Shown: piece after piece, positions 1-8,280 of the stretch | Layout of the letters: each line of letters starts with the position of its first letter | How positions within the stretch are numbered: position 1 is the first letter of the stretch | Assembly: GCF_002285435.1 (NCBI RefSeq) | Contig: NZ_NSBT01000011.1 | Coordinates: 1-64,000 of the forward strand | Direction of reading: 5' to 3' | Source of the DNA: Actibacterium ureilyticum | Lineage (GTDB): Bacteria > Pseudomonadota > Alphaproteobacteria > Rhodobacterales > Rhodobacteraceae | DNA: 64,000 nucleotides | Notes under the pieces: generated by a model | Seen by the model: the letters and a program-made list of their open reading frames with translations, nothing else | Told to the model about the DNA's origin: nothing | The model's database searches: none | Translations under genes and position numbers: made by a program

Positions 1-1
1 T

Positions 2-23
2 GGGCCGCCCGCGAAGACGGCCC
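2..23 (-). terminator. Hairpin downstream of recombinase copy 1
   Basis: GGGCCG (2-7) pairs with CGGCCC (18-23) just after the stop codon of the recombinase gene. A matching hairpin lies after the second copy (4825-4846), so it belongs to the repeated module. There is no clear T-run, so its role as a terminator is uncertain. Confidence 0.35.
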
Positions 24-29
24 AAGTTG

Positions 30-662
30 CTAGATTTCAATGGCCTCTGCAATCGCAAGGGCATCTTCCAGTTCCACGCCGAGATACCGGACGGTGCTGT
101 CCATTTTGGTGTGCCCAAGTAGCAGCTGGACCGCCCTCAGGTTGCCCGTCTTCTTGTAGATCTGGGTCACCTTTGTTCGCCTCATCGAATGCGTTCCGTA
201 TGCGCTGGCCTCCAGACCGATCGACGTGACCCAATCTCGGACGATCCGGGCGTACTGGCGTGTCGAGATGTGCAGACGTTCATGGAACCGACCCGGCCAA
301 AGGTACTCCGAGCCGACCATGAGCTCATCTTCCATCCACTTTTCGACAGAGGCGCGTGTGCCCTCGGATATCTCAAATCGCACAGGTTTCTGGGTTTTGC
401 TTTGAAGGACCGATGCCCGTTCTTTGATCTGACCAGACGCCATGACGTCGACGACTTTCATCTTCACCAGGTCGCAGCCGCGCAGTTTGCTGTCGATGGC
501 CATATTGAACAGCGCAAGGTCGCGATGGTTCTCGGCCAGTTCAAGTCGAACGCGGATTGCCCAAACGTGTTTGGGTTTCAAAGGCCGCTTCTGACCAACG
601 ATGCGACCCTTGTTCCATGCGGGGCGAAGCGCACGAATGGCCGGTAAGTTTGGTGTTTCCAT
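30..662 (-). CDS. Compact tyrosine recombinase/integrase (intact copy)
   Basis: A 210-residue tyrosine recombinase, far shorter than lambda-type integrases, consisting of little more than the catalytic core. Visible motifs are the box I arginine (KLRGCDLVKM), a beta-hairpin lysine region (QSKTQKP), the HxxR box (HSMR) and a C-terminal block (LLGHTKMDSTVRYLG) with the nucleophile tyrosine. The start at 662 is chosen because GGAGG lies 8 bases upstream; the frame is open further upstream but lacks conservation with copy 2. A close paralogue at 4853-5485 has exactly the same length. It probably catalyses site-specific recombination of island DNA; its attachment site is not known. Confidence 0.88.
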   Translation of the reverse strand: METPNLPAIRALRPAWNKGRIVGQKRPLKPKHVWAIRVRLELAENHRDLALFNMAIDSKLRGCDLVKMKVVDVMASGQIKERASVLQSKTQKPVRFEISEGTRASVEKWMEDELMVGSEYLWPGRFHERLHISTRQYARIVRDWVTSIGLEASAYGTHSMRRTKVTQIYKKTGNLRAVQLLLGHTKMDSTVRYLGVELEDALAIAEAIEI

Positions 663-919
663 GACTGATCCTCCGATCCGCCATGCCCTCCCACAACGAC
701 AACCCGACGTTGACGATGCCACCATATCACAGGATGCTGCGTCGCATCCGAGGTCGGCTTGGAGCCCGAAGTGACCGATGCTACCCGTCATGCGAATGTC
801 AGCTGTCGTCCGCCAATGCGAGGCAGTCGACATCTCTGTTTCCTCCGATAAATTGCGCTTTTGCGCAAAAACACTTATTAGTTATCCAGTGTTCCTTTTT
901 TATTCGCCAGGGTGTAATA

Positions 920-2038
920 ATGCCTGTCTTTGAGCTGTATAGTCCCGACGCCCTTGCTGGTCTCATTGGCGGTTCTGGTACCGTTACGCTGACCGAGCCC
1001 TATGATCCAGCGACTGACACGATCCTGACGATTGATGATGACGACGGTCTATTGGGTGGAGACCGATTTGCCAATGAAGATGGTGATGACGACAACCAAT
1101 ACGGTCAGGCTGTTTTGGGTGATGGCACGATCATCGGCTCACTCGCGGGCGGAAGCGAGACCACGGCCTATTCAGAGTGGGAATATACGCTGACCGCCAC
1201 CATCAATGGTGAATTGGTCACCGTCCAATTGTATGAGATAGAAATAGACACAAATCCAGCAAGCACCCAAGGGTCCGGCACCCTCGTAGGGTATTTGCCG
1301 TCGATACCGCTCGTGCCCGGCGTGGCGTATAGCTTTACCCGAGAAAACACCACGCCGACAAATTCCGACTCTTATGCTGGGATCATCGGCGCGGTTTGTT
1401 TTACGCGCGGCACACTGATCGAGACGGCTGATGGGCCACTACCGATTGAAGCGCTGTCGGTCGGCGACACGGCTGTGACAACTGAAGGACCAGCCAAAAT
1501 CCGCTGGATCGGGTCGCACACCTATCAGGCCAATGCCCTATTCGAGAACCCCAAACTATTGCCGGTGCGTATGGTCGCGGGGGCCTTGGGCAACGGGCTG
1601 CCGCGGCGCGATTTGCTGACCTCACGTCAGCATCGCATGTTGGTGTCCTCAAAGATCGTGCAACGGGTTTGCGGCACCGATGAAGCACTGATCGCGGCCA
1701 TCAAACTGACAGACCTGCCGGGCATCTTTGTCGACGACAGCATTGAAGAGGTTGAATATTTCCACATCCTTTTTGACCGTCACGAGGTGATTTTTGCTGA
1801 AGGCGCACCCAGCGAAAGCCTCTTTGCTGGACCAGAGGCGCTTCGGACGCTGCCGAAAGAAGCACGCGAAGAAGTGTTTACCATCTTCCCTGAACTGATT
1901 GATTTAGCGTTTCAGCCAAAGCCAGCGCGGGTGATACCTGACGGATCAACCCAGAAGACGATCATCAGGCGGCATCTGAAGAATAGCAAGCCGCTGCTTG
2001 ATCCCAAAAGTGCCCGTCCGCTGAACCCGACCTGTTGA
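920..2038 (+). CDS. Hint-domain protein (Hint_2 type)
   Basis: A 372-residue protein with an acidic N-terminal half and a Hint (hedgehog/intein) domain beginning near Cys160 in CFTRGTLIETADG and running through the SRQHRML segment near residue 235. Hint_2 proteins are abundant in Rhodobacterales, often as C-terminal modules of secreted or surface proteins; the domain can self-cleave, but autoprocessing is not demonstrated for this branch. The start at 920 is chosen because residues upstream look like non-coding translation, although the Shine-Dalgarno (AGGGTG) is weak. No signal peptide is visible. It reads away from recombinase copy 1. The function is unknown. Confidence 0.75.
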   Translation: MPVFELYSPDALAGLIGGSGTVTLTEPYDPATDTILTIDDDDGLLGGDRFANEDGDDDNQYGQAVLGDGTIIGSLAGGSETTAYSEWEYTLTATINGELVTVQLYEIEIDTNPASTQGSGTLVGYLPSIPLVPGVAYSFTRENTTPTNSDSYAGIIGAVCFTRGTLIETADGPLPIEALSVGDTAVTTEGPAKIRWIGSHTYQANALFENPKLLPVRMVAGALGNGLPRRDLLTSRQHRMLVSSKIVQRVCGTDEALIAAIKLTDLPGIFVDDSIEEVEYFHILFDRHEVIFAEGAPSESLFAGPEALRTLPKEAREEVFTIFPELIDLAFQPKPARVIPDGSTQKTIIRRHLKNSKPLLDPKSARPLNPTC

Positions 2039-2053
2039 ATCGGCGCGAGGCTT

Positions 2054-2077
2054 GCTACGCTGCTTGGGCAGCGTAGC
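2054..2077. terminator. Perfect 10-bp hairpin after the Hint gene
   Basis: GCTACGCTGC (2054-2063), loop TTGG, GCAGCGTAGC (2068-2077). It lies 16 bases after the Hint stop codon and inside the 3' end of the IS66 relic. No T-run follows. It may act as a transcript end or simply be the coding end of the relic. Confidence 0.4.
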
Positions 2078-2150
2078 GCGAGTGGATGAGTTCGTCGAGG
2101 CGTGTGATCTTGTGGTCGGCGATGCTGCTTACTGGTCGTGTTTGGTGTGC
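2055..2150 (-). pseudogene. 3' relic of an IS66-family transposase (TnpC)
   Basis: The minus-strand translation ends IADHKITRLDELIHSRYAA, which resembles the conserved C-terminus of IS66 TnpC proteins (IADHPINRxDELLPW). Only about 30 codons are recognisable. The open frame extends rightward to 2429 but there it runs through unrelated repeat sequence, so the long frame is a chimera and not a gene. This is an inference from a short match. Confidence 0.45.
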
Positions 2151-2268
2151 AAGCGGATAGTTTAAACGCCCAAACTCATACGTTTCTGTCGCGGGCAAAA
2201 CCGACCGTTTGTGACCCAGCCCATTCATCCAAAGCCGCCATTGGCGCAACCGAAGCGAAAGGCAGTAA

Positions 2269-2382
2269 CGTCCGCACACTACCGGTCCGCAGCATCCTAG
2301 ATCTTGCGCGCGCAGCGAATGGCCGGTCTGACGGGCCGCACCGCAGCGACAGCTACCCATGACCAATGTCTGCAATGGGCCG
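2269..2382. repeat. 114-bp dispersed repeat, copy A
   Basis: Positions 2269-2382 match 7787-7900 with one mismatch (T2298 versus A7816). Both copies contain short open frames on the minus strand, but no start signal or known family supports a protein. Copy A lies between the IS66 relic and the HEPN gene. Confidence 0.85.
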
Positions 2383-2463
2383 TCATGGAACCTTACAGCT
2401 TGCCGACTTGCATGAGAGCCGCTTGGCATCCAATCTGGCTACAGGCAAGCAAGAGGACTAAAT

Positions 2464-2982
2464 ATGAGCGCTCGTCTATCGACCGCTATTCGAATCTGCG
2501 ATGCCGCGAGGGCGATTTTGCGGAAGACGAGGAGCTTTCCAGACCAACAGCTTGACGAGATTGAGGATTGGGCCGACCGAGAACATGTCGGCGTTGAGCC
2601 AATGCTGCTGGCTCTTTCAATGGAATTGGCGCTCAAGGCATGGTTCGTTTTCGATCATGACAATCCAAATGTACTTAAGTCTCACGACTTAACAAAGCTG
2701 TTCGATGCCTTGTTGCCCGAAAGTCAACAGAGGCTTGATCAGGAGTTCAAGCGATCAGTGATGCCACATCACCCCAGCCTCTTTTTCGTCGACTACGGTA
2801 TTCGTGATATTCTCACGCAGCACAAGAATGCATTTATCGACTGGCGGTACCTTCACGAAGCAAAGAAGACGATGATGTTTGACCAGAGCACTTTTGAGGC
2901 GACGCTCGAAATGGTGCTCCACGAATTCAGGAAGAGATATCGCATTGAAAAGGTGGCACCAGTCTTCGGCCGCCCCAACTAA
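2464..2982 (+). CDS. HEPN-domain protein
   Basis: A 172-residue, mostly helical protein. The segment ALSMELALKAWFVF followed by NVLKSHDLTKLFDAL is characteristic of HEPN domains; N69-x4-H74 sits where the R/N-x4-6-H RNase motif is found in active members, and FIDWRYLHEA near residue 125 is typical of this branch. HEPN proteins are often ribonucleases in toxin-antitoxin, abortive infection or CRISPR systems, but some are inactive partners. The start has GAGG 8 bases upstream. It is followed, 64 bases later and in the same direction, by a membrane/nuclease-like protein, suggesting a joint function that is not proven. Confidence 0.7.
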   Translation: MSARLSTAIRICDAARAILRKTRSFPDQQLDEIEDWADREHVGVEPMLLALSMELALKAWFVFDHDNPNVLKSHDLTKLFDALLPESQQRLDQEFKRSVMPHHPSLFFVDYGIRDILTQHKNAFIDWRYLHEAKKTMMFDQSTFEATLEMVLHEFRKRYRIEKVAPVFGRPN

Positions 2983-3046
2983 TGACCGCTTCGGTGTAGT
3001 TGCGATGCGGAACCAGCGGTGGCCTTGGATGACCGGTTAGGGCCGG

Positions 3047-4711
3047 ATGTTATCATTGGGCTTTACCAACCACATAAGCAATCATAGGTTGCCACTTCCC
3101 CGACAGATCAAACCCCTTAAAGAGCTAAAATTGTATCAGAAGAAACAAAATAAGACTCCATTGTCATCTCGAGCGGCAAGTGCGACCGGGCGTTCAGCGC
3201 TGTTCTTAGCCAAGGTCGCGGGGAAAACTGGCTGGGCAATCGCCAAGCCCTTGGGGCGGCAGTCAGGAAAGCTCGCCGCAAAAGGGGGTAAAGCTCTCAA
3301 AGATCACGCTGTTGAAAAGATCGCAGAATTTGAACTTAGGCATACCAAGTACACACCGGAGAACTTCTTCGAAAAAGGAGCAATCTCTTTGGAAGACCTC
3401 GTCGATGCGCTGTTGATTGAAAAGCGTGGCACTTCGGCAAGGATCGTTACAGCGCTTTCAGGGAAACTGGCTGCGGCAGGTACGACAGCAAGTCTATTTT
3501 CCATCGCATCCATTCTCGGAACAGCCAGCACAGGCACGGCCATCTCTTCACTTTCAGGGGCAGCTTTCAACAGTGCCGCGTTGGCGTGGATAGGCGGAAG
3601 CGTTGTAACTGGCGGGTGGATTGTACTGGGTGTAGCTGCCGCTGGAGGCGCGCTCGCATATTTTGGATCTCGCAAACTTGTTGGAAAATGGACCGGAAGA
3701 CGGCGCAAGAAAAAATCCCTAGACCCGCAAGAAATGCGGTTCGTCGAGACATGTTTGATGTTGGCCACGGCATTTCGCGAGCGAGCAAATCAGAACGCCG
3801 TTTTGGACCCACTCACCGCTGAGACCCTGCAGCGTAACTTAAAACATGATTTCCTCGAACAGTTGGACGTCTGCATTGCCAAAGTCAGCGACTGGCCGGA
3901 TCTTCCGTTGATGCGCCTTGAAGATTGCAAGGTAAACTTGGTTGAAATGTTCGAAGCCCTTTCAACGACGAATGGGCAAAAGTCATCAGTCAGAAGAAAT
4001 CCCTCTTCTGCTGCCCCTGTCGCAACAGGTGTCGTATCTGCCACAATACTGAAACTGATGTCAGACACCGTCCCTTCCTTCACGGAAGACGAGGAATTGG
4101 TTCTACAGGCGCTACGTCGATCAAACAAAAGCCTTGCTGATGCTAGTGAACTTGAGCTGTCTGAATACGTGCAATCGCTATCTGTTGAGCAAATTTCCGG
4201 GCTCAAAAACAACGTGAAAGGGATCTATCACGAGCTTGCGTTTCAGCAAAAAGAGAACCTGGATCGCGACGAGTATATCGTCGAGCTTTTCGGCGATACA
4301 AATCACGCTGGCGCAGATGTGAGAATTATCAATGTTGAGACAGGCTATGTTTCAGAAGTCCAGCTCAAGGCGACAAATTACGCGTCTTACGTACGTGACC
4401 ACAACGAAAAATACGAAAACATCGACGTGCTCGTAACGAGTGAGGTTGCTGCCTCTTCACCAGATTGGTCTTCCTCTGGTTTCAGCAATACCGACCTTGC
4501 AGCTGACACGTCCTCGGCTTTACAAAAGCTCGGACATGGAGCCGACGCGGACATTGTCGAGAGTATGGGCGTCGCCGCGATGGTGACACTTGCGGCCAAT
4601 GCCAAGTCCATGTTGAAGGGCGAAGCTCTTTCAACAGAAGCGAAACAAAAAATCATTCAGGACGGAGTGGTAGCTGCAAGCGTTGCTGGGTTGGTGCAGC
4701 TCATAATCTAA
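3047..4711 (+). CDS. Membrane protein with candidate PD-(D/E)xK-like nuclease region
   Basis: A 554-residue protein of no family I recognise. Residues 1-90 are basic. Residues about 140-206 form a glycine/alanine-rich hydrophobic hairpin, probably two membrane segments, ended by a very basic stretch (GRRRKKK). The C-terminal part contains E396 in YHELAF, D424 in GADVR and E437-V-Q-L-K441, the spacing expected of a D...ExQ/K active site of restriction-endonuclease-like nucleases. A further small hydrophobic segment ends the protein. The start at 3047 has only a weak ribosome site, so a slightly later start is possible. Following a HEPN gene in an island, it may be a defence effector; this is inference. 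Confidence 0.6.
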   Translation: MLSLGFTNHISNHRLPLPRQIKPLKELKLYQKKQNKTPLSSRAASATGRSALFLAKVAGKTGWAIAKPLGRQSGKLAAKGGKALKDHAVEKIAEFELRHTKYTPENFFEKGAISLEDLVDALLIEKRGTSARIVTALSGKLAAAGTTASLFSIASILGTASTGTAISSLSGAAFNSAALAWIGGSVVTGGWIVLGVAAAGGALAYFGSRKLVGKWTGRRRKKKSLDPQEMRFVETCLMLATAFRERANQNAVLDPLTAETLQRNLKHDFLEQLDVCIAKVSDWPDLPLMRLEDCKVNLVEMFEALSTTNGQKSSVRRNPSSAAPVATGVVSATILKLMSDTVPSFTEDEELVLQALRRSNKSLADASELELSEYVQSLSVEQISGLKNNVKGIYHELAFQQKENLDRDEYIVELFGDTNHAGADVRIINVETGYVSEVQLKATNYASYVRDHNEKYENIDVLVTSEVAASSPDWSSSGFSNTDLAADTSSALQKLGHGADADIVESMGVAAMVTLAANAKSMLKGEALSTEAKQKIIQDGVVAASVAGLVQLII

Positions 4712-4824
4712 GAGAAATGCCCTGACAAAATATCTTTTGGAACTAAGTTATTTGCAATTCCGACGAATGTCTCCTTCGACGGACCGCAATGCAGCGATAA
4801 TATTGAGTGGCCAATGACGGCTCT

Positions 4825-4846
4825 GGGCCGTCCGTGAAGGCGGCCC
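4825..4846 (-). terminator. Hairpin downstream of recombinase copy 2
   Basis: GGGCCG (4825-4830) pairs with CGGCCC (4841-4846), immediately after the end of the broken recombinase. It is the counterpart of the hairpin at 2-23. No T-run is seen. Confidence 0.35.
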
Positions 4847-4852
4847 TTGTCT

Positions 4853-5485
4853 TTAGATTTCAACGGCTTCAGAGATCGCTAGCGCGTCTTCGAGTTCGAC
4901 ACCGAGGTATCGAACGGTGCTGTCCATCTTCGTATGGCCGAGCAACAGTTGAACCGCGTGCAGGTTACCGGTCTTGCGGTAAATGTGTGCAACTTTGGTT
5001 CGTCACATTGGATGAGTTCCGAACGATGTGGGATCGAGCCCGATCGATTTGACCCATTCGCGGACAAGCCGCGCGTATTGCCGGGTCGAAATGTGCAGCC
5101 GTTCGTGAAACCGACCGGGCCACAGGTATTCCGAACCAACCATTAGCGGCTCCTCCATCCATCGCAGAATGGATTTGCGCGTCCCCTCGGTGATCTCAAA
5201 CCGCACGGGTCGCTGCGTCTTGCTTTGGATGATCGAGGCGCGCTCCTTGACCTGACCGGAAGCGTAGATGTCCGCGACCTTCAGCTTTACCAGATCGCAA
5301 CCGCGAAGCTTGCTGTCGATGGCGAGGCTGAATAACGCCAGATCGCGATGGTTCTCAGCTATTTCGAGACGTACTCGGATGGCCCAGACATGTTTTGGCA
5401 TCAGGGGACGCTTCTGTCCTACGACGCGACCCTTGTTCCAGGCAGGGCGACAGGCCCGAATGGCAGGTAAGTTTGCAATGGTCAT
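4853..5485 (-). pseudogene. Compact tyrosine recombinase, copy 2, interrupted by TGA
   Basis: This paralogue of the recombinase at 30-662 has the same 633-base length and the frame stays open except for one in-frame TGA at 5003-5005. That codon replaces the first arginine after HPM, i.e. the arginine of the catalytic HxxR box (HSMR in the intact copy). Downstream codons still encode LLGHTKMDSTVRYLG with the nucleophile tyrosine. A single C-to-T change from CGA would explain it. The start at 5485 has GGAGG 8 bases upstream. As read, the product is a 160-residue protein without HxxR arginine or tyrosine, hence probably inactive. Confidence 0.85.
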
Positions 5486-5642
5486 GATGGTTCCTCCCAT
5501 CCGCCACGATCCACCACAGCGCCAACCAGACATTGGCACCTAAGCTTAACATGCACGTGTGCGCGTGCGGAGAAGGTCTGGTGAGAGCCCATACCTACCG
5601 GATGCTGCGTTACGCTTGAATGTCCGCATTCGCGCGGTGTTG

Positions 5643-6788
5643 CTATACCAGATTTACCCTATGCGCTTCCCACAACTGCGGCGGCTCTAACTTTTTTGCC
5701 AGGTGCGCTATGACAGCATCGGGGACAGCATCTGGTCGATCCCGGTTCTGGCGCCGTAGTTGATCTGGGCGTGGTTCGAGATAGACGATCTCGATCCGAG
5801 CACCGTAGTCACGCAGAAGCCGCAGAACCCGTAGTCGGTTCTGCCGTGTCACATTGGTTGCGTTCCATACAAAATCACGTTCGGCCCGCAGGTGCTCTCT
5901 CACCTGTTCATGTGCCGCCTGGATGACCTGGCCCTGGTTATCGGTGGCAGAGACGCCCAGTTCGCCCCGGATGGCATCCAAGCTGACCACTGGATGTTCC
6001 GGGCGATGCTTGGCTATCCAGGTATCCTTCCCTGCACCAGGGAGGCCCGACATGACGGTGATCGTGCATGGGAACGCCTCATGAGCCGCATAGTGCGGAT
6101 CACGATGCTCCAGTTCGAAAAAGGCGACCCGGCTTTCATCGTTGGCGAAGGCGAATGGGTGATCCCAGCAACCGGCCTCTTTGAAGGTCAGTGCAGCGAG
6201 GCCGACGCTTTCCAGGATAGCCCGCTGGTCCTGACATGTCCGACCCAACGCATCGGCTTTGGCGTGAATGCAAATGTGATCCGGCCTGCACCGCCACGAT
6301 GTTTCAATGGCCAAGCGATTGGGGTCAGGCCGCTCGATCAGCCAGAACGGCAGTTGATGGTGGGCGATGATCCCGCACAAGGCTTCACGCCAAGCAAACG
6401 GAGACCCCGCATACCACAGCAGTTCCCGTGCAATGGATGCACCAACACGGGAATGGCCACGGGAAGATATGCGCCCGTCATCCTCATGCTTTGTGACGGC
6501 GGGCTTGCCGACATCATGCAAGATGGCGGCCCAGAACAGGTTGGCCCGGTCCAGATCGGGAAGACCTTGCCAGTCTGGGTCCGCAACCAAAGCCTCGACA
6601 ACCATCCGTGTGTGGGTCCCGACATCGCCTTCGGCATGATGGATCGGGTCCTGCGGACAGGTGTCGAGGGTGGCGAGCTCTGGCCATAACGACCAAATTT
6701 CGCCCCAGTCCACCTGCCAAACTGGGCCAGTTGGGACCAAGGCCAGCAGGTGATCGTGGGTGACGGAGTGAGTGTCGGGCTTACGCAT
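5643..6788 (-). CDS. HD-Pnk type RNA/DNA end-healing enzyme (HD phosphoesterase + 5' kinase)
   Basis: A 381-residue two-domain protein. The N-terminal half is an HD-superfamily domain: H91-D92 in ILHDVGKP, H143-H144 and D178. The C-terminal half is a P-loop kinase: GLPGAGKD at 248-255, a SLDAIRGE segment with candidate catalytic Asp271, NATN at 309-312, and an arginine-rich lid (NRDRPD). This order matches the HD-Pnk family, in which the HD part removes 2',3'-cyclic or 3' phosphate and the kinase phosphorylates 5'-OH ends. Its start overlaps the stop of the RNA ligase gene by 8 bases, so the two are translationally coupled and should act on the same broken RNA. Confidence 0.8.
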   Translation of the reverse strand: MRKPDTHSVTHDHLLALVPTGPVWQVDWGEIWSLWPELATLDTCPQDPIHHAEGDVGTHTRMVVEALVADPDWQGLPDLDRANLFWAAILHDVGKPAVTKHEDDGRISSRGHSRVGASIARELLWYAGSPFAWREALCGIIAHHQLPFWLIERPDPNRLAIETSWRCRPDHICIHAKADALGRTCQDQRAILESVGLAALTFKEAGCWDHPFAFANDESRVAFFELEHRDPHYAAHEAFPCTITVMSGLPGAGKDTWIAKHRPEHPVVSLDAIRGELGVSATDNQGQVIQAAHEQVREHLRAERDFVWNATNVTRQNRLRVLRLLRDYGARIEIVYLEPRPDQLRRQNRDRPDAVPDAVIAHLAKKLEPPQLWEAHRVNLV

Positions 6789-7593
6789 CGTAGGCCCCTT
6801 TCACACCCAACGTGGGCGCAAAGATATCGATACCATCGGCCAAGCTGTTCGGCAGGATAGGACGGTCGTGCCAATGCCCGTCAGCCGCTTCAATCGCCTG
6901 TAAGAAGTCAGCCCGGACGAACTTGAACCGATCCTCCACGTGGTCCGCATTTTCTTTCTTCAGGTAAAGCCCTTCGGCCAGGTCGCTGTCCTCCGTCTGC
7001 TGGTCAACCATGTCAGGACGGCTGCCGGACCGCTCTGCCGCCACCGACAGTGCATCACGCCACGCTTCCGATTTGTACGGTGAAGGCCGGGTCAGGCTGA
7101 CCAACTGTTCAACTGATTTGATTTCGCCCGTATGCACGACAGGCACCGGCATGATTGGCAATCCGGTGAGCAGAGACCGACGGGCCGCCGTGCTCAGGAA
7201 TGCGCCCGTCTCCCGGTCCAGCACATCGAACTCCATGAAGTAGTGGGGCAGCCGGTCGTAGAACACAGTGTGCTTGGCGTACATCCATTCGCCATACATG
7301 ACGAAACGATGGCCCAGCACCGGGTGCAGGACATGGGCATGGGCCGCAGCCCATGTCTTGAGCAAGGCAAAGTGACGTTCCCGACCGCCACCAGTCAGAT
7401 AATGCCCACGGCTTTGCAGCAGCAGATTGCCATCCGCATCGAAGGACACGGCGGAGTTGGCCCCGTCAAGCTTTTCTTCGACAATCAGGAGCTGGCCTGA
7501 AAGCTCTTTGATTGGTTTGTCATCCGCCATATCGCCCACCTGAAGGCGTGAGCCTTCAATGTGCCGCGTACGCGGGTATTTCTGGATATTCAT
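6781..7593 (-). CDS. Rnl2-like RNA ligase
   Basis: A 270-residue nucleotidyltransferase ligase. Motif I is EEKLDGAN with nucleophile Lys41, motif III is in VMYGEWMYAKH (about 99-107), motif IV is EGLYLKKE (207-214) and motif V contains KFVR (224-227), all in order. These are the motifs of ATP-dependent RNA ligases of the T4 Rnl2 group, which seal 3'-OH/5'-phosphate ends through a lysyl-AMP intermediate. The start at 7593 is chosen because the residues before it are not conserved-looking and GAGA lies upstream. It is the first gene of a two-gene operon with the HD-Pnk protein, giving a complete healing-and-sealing pair. Confidence 0.82.
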   Translation of the reverse strand: MNIQKYPRTRHIEGSRLQVGDMADDKPIKELSGQLLIVEEKLDGANSAVSFDADGNLLLQSRGHYLTGGGRERHFALLKTWAAAHAHVLHPVLGHRFVMYGEWMYAKHTVFYDRLPHYFMEFDVLDRETGAFLSTAARRSLLTGLPIMPVPVVHTGEIKSVEQLVSLTRPSPYKSEAWRDALSVAAERSGSRPDMVDQQTEDSDLAEGLYLKKENADHVEDRFKFVRADFLQAIEAADGHWHDRPILPNSLADGIDIFAPTLGVKGAYDA

Positions 7594-7786
7594 AACAGTC
7601 TCACAATGTATCGATTGGTCGCACAAAACCACCCGGCAGGATTTACCAAGGTGTTGGTCTGATTATGTGCGCTGCGACTACATCGGACTTCCGTGGGGTT
7701 CGGGGTTGAGACAGGCGACCCGATTACCTTTGATAAGCGCAAAAATCAACAGCGGACATTCAAAGTCGCTTTTGAATTGTCTGCTT

Positions 7787-7900
7787 CGTCCGCACACTAC
7801 CGGTCCGCAGCATCCAAGATCTTGCGCGCGCAGCGAATGGCCGGTCTGACGGGCCGCACCGCAGCGACAGCTACCCATGACCAATGTCTGCAATGGGCCG
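7787..7900. repeat. 114-bp dispersed repeat, copy B
   Basis: Second copy of the repeat at 2269-2382 (one mismatch). Its right edge joins the truncated IS3 transposase directly at about 7900/7901, so an insertion or deletion end point lies here. Confidence 0.85.
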
Positions 7901-8280
7901 AAGCTGTCAGACACGAAATCCAAGGACCAGCGCGCATTGGGGCGTCCCGCGACCGGCATCGGCGTCCTCGTCCCACGTGCGCGCTAGCGACCGCGCCGCT
8001 TTTTTACGGATAGCCCTTCCTCGCGGTAGATCCGGTATAGCTTCTTGTGGTTCATGCTCATGCCTTTGCGTTCCAGCAGCACCCCGATCCGGCGGTAGCC
8101 GAACCGACGTCGCTTGCCGGCGATCTCCTGCATCTCCTTGCGGATCTCGGCACAGTCCGGCGGGCGTTCACGCCGGACTGTCTTTGGATCGACACCAACC
8201 AGCTTGCAGGCCCGGCGCTGCGAGATGTCATGATCCCGCATCACTCGGAGCGCCGCGTCTCGCCGCTTCGTCAATGTCGT
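7901..8280 (-). pseudogene. IS3-family transposase OrfB, truncated and with in-frame TAG
   Basis: The frame from 8274 reads TKRRDAALRVMRDHDIS, then FGYRRIGVLLERKG and LYRIYREEGLSVKKRRGR, the helix-turn-helix-like N-terminal part of IS3 OrfB. An in-frame TAG lies at 7984-7986; the same frame then continues to RPNARWSLDFVSD, which contains the first catalytic Asp of the DDE domain, and is cut at about 7901 where the 114-bp repeat begins. No DDE core remains. It lies directly after OrfA and in IS3 elements would be made by frameshifting from it. Confidence 0.8.

Noticed and set aside
683-919. Upstream extension of the Hint gene
   Set aside because: The 79 extra codons overlap the upstream region of the recombinase and look non-coding; ATG at 920 starts the plausible protein.
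2055-2429. 124-codon minus-strand frame taken as one gene
   Set aside because: It runs from the 114-bp repeat into the IS66 relic; a matching frame over copy B of the repeat ends in different sequence, so the frame is a chance chimera.
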